Shown one piece after another: positions 5,799-6,094 of a stretch of 6,094 nucleotides of DNA. Every line of letters starts with the position of its first letter. The first letter of the stretch is position 1. Below the pieces are notes generated by a model. It saw only the letters and a program-made list of their open reading frames with translations, ran no database searches and was not told where the DNA came from. The DNA is from Thermoplasmata archaeon (GTDB lineage Archaea > Thermoplasmatota > Thermoplasmata > Thermoplasmatales > Thermoplasmataceae): positions 1-6,094 of the forward strand of contig JAJZZQ010000095.1 in assembly GCA_021797525.1 (NCBI GenBank), read 5' to 3'. Both the position numbers and the translations under genes were made by a program.

Positions 5799-5847
5799 GG
5801 GGAAACGGCAAAGGGAATAAAAGCTGGGATAAATTGGGATTAGAGGG
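5799..5847 (+). repeat. Five G-tracts in a purine-rich leader
   Basis: Runs of three or four G occur at 5799-5802, 5813-5815, 5826-5828, 5836-5838 and 5845-5847, each followed by A-rich bases; the third and fourth lie in GGGATAAATTGGGAT. Intervening loops are 10, 10, 7 and 6 nt. They cover the stretch between the likely promoter and the start codon of the secreted-protein gene. Confidence 0.4.
5843..5847 (+). promoter_or_regulatory. Shine-Dalgarno for the right-edge gene
   Basis: GAGGG lies 5 nt before ATG 5853 and fixes the start of a gene that, unlike several neighbours, appears to have a leadered mRNA. Confidence 0.45.
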
Positions 5848-5852
5848 AAAGG

Positions 5853-6094
5853 ATGAGGAATGTGGCTAAGAACAAAAAAGCAGTAGCTGCTATTGCTGTT
5901 TCCATATTTGTTGCAGTTATTATTTTATCTTCATCATTCACAGCCAATGGAAGCGGCCAGAACATCTCCTCTGAGAATTCCCACAGCTCACCTTACACTA
6001 CGAATAATATTGCAGTAAAGGAATCATCAATAGAATCCCGTTCCGTTGACTCATCTGCCAGCCCGATCGGGATAGCCGATGCGGGGGTTTCTGC
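5853..6094 (+). CDS. Ser-rich secreted or surface protein, N-terminal part only
   Basis: The first 80 codons of a gene cut by the right edge. The N terminus is a classic Sec signal or anchor: basic MRNVAKNKK, a hydrophobic core (about 10-26, AVAAIAVSIFVAVIILS), then polar SSSFTANGSG, with possible cleavage near residue 31. The exported part is low-complexity and rich in Ser, Thr and Asn (17 Ser between residues 21 and 80), typical of a flexible, possibly glycosylated linker at the start of an archaeal surface protein. No catalytic domain is within view, so its job is unknown. A Shine-Dalgarno supports the ATG; the next downstream ATG (5860) is out of frame and soon stops. Confidence 0.8.
   Translation, partial: MRNVAKNKKAVAAIAVSIFVAVIILSSSFTANGSGQNISSENSHSSPYTTNNIAVKESSIESRSVDSSASPIGIADAGVS

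Overview
The window looks like chromosomal DNA of a Thermoplasmatales-type (acidophilic, wall-less) euryarchaeon. The evidence is an archaeal RNA polymerase subunit K gene, TATA-like boxes about 23-26 bp ahead of several start codons with no Shine-Dalgarno (leaderless transcripts), small zinc-ribbon and membrane proteins, and a moderately AT-rich composition. The genus is not decidable from the sequence alone.

Layout: 1-413 has no intact gene. A left-edge minus-strand frame may be the remnant or start of a transposase-like ORF, and an inverted repeat lies just downstream of rpoK. Next comes rpoK (minus, 593-414), divergent from a drug-efflux-type MFS transporter (plus, 790-1983). A small zinc-ribbon protein follows (plus, 2095 or 2134 to 2313), then a 248-bp non-coding stretch holding a possible 32-codon ORF and a likely plus-strand terminator. 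A DUF202 membrane protein (minus) is divergent from a membrane-anchored protein carrying two DnaJ-type CxxCxGxG zinc motifs (plus), and the two share one 30-bp promoter gap. A GH31 alpha-glucosidase-type enzyme (plus, 3454-5226) comes next; it ends unusually early at its C terminus. It is followed by a two-TM protein of unknown function (plus, 5296-5733). The right edge cuts a Ser-rich secreted or surface protein (plus, from 5853).

The genes do not form one operon. Most appear to have their own TATA box and short spacers, so this reads as a string of single-gene units: transcription (rpoK, perhaps the zinc ribbon), membrane and export (MFS, DUF202, zinc-finger membrane protein, two-TM protein), oligosaccharide breakdown (GH31), and an envelope protein. 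I see no defence system, CRISPR array, tRNA or rRNA. The least explained items are the membrane-tethered half DnaJ zinc domain with its back-to-back DUF202 partner, the C-terminally short GH31, the two-TM protein, and a G-tract-rich leader before the secreted protein.
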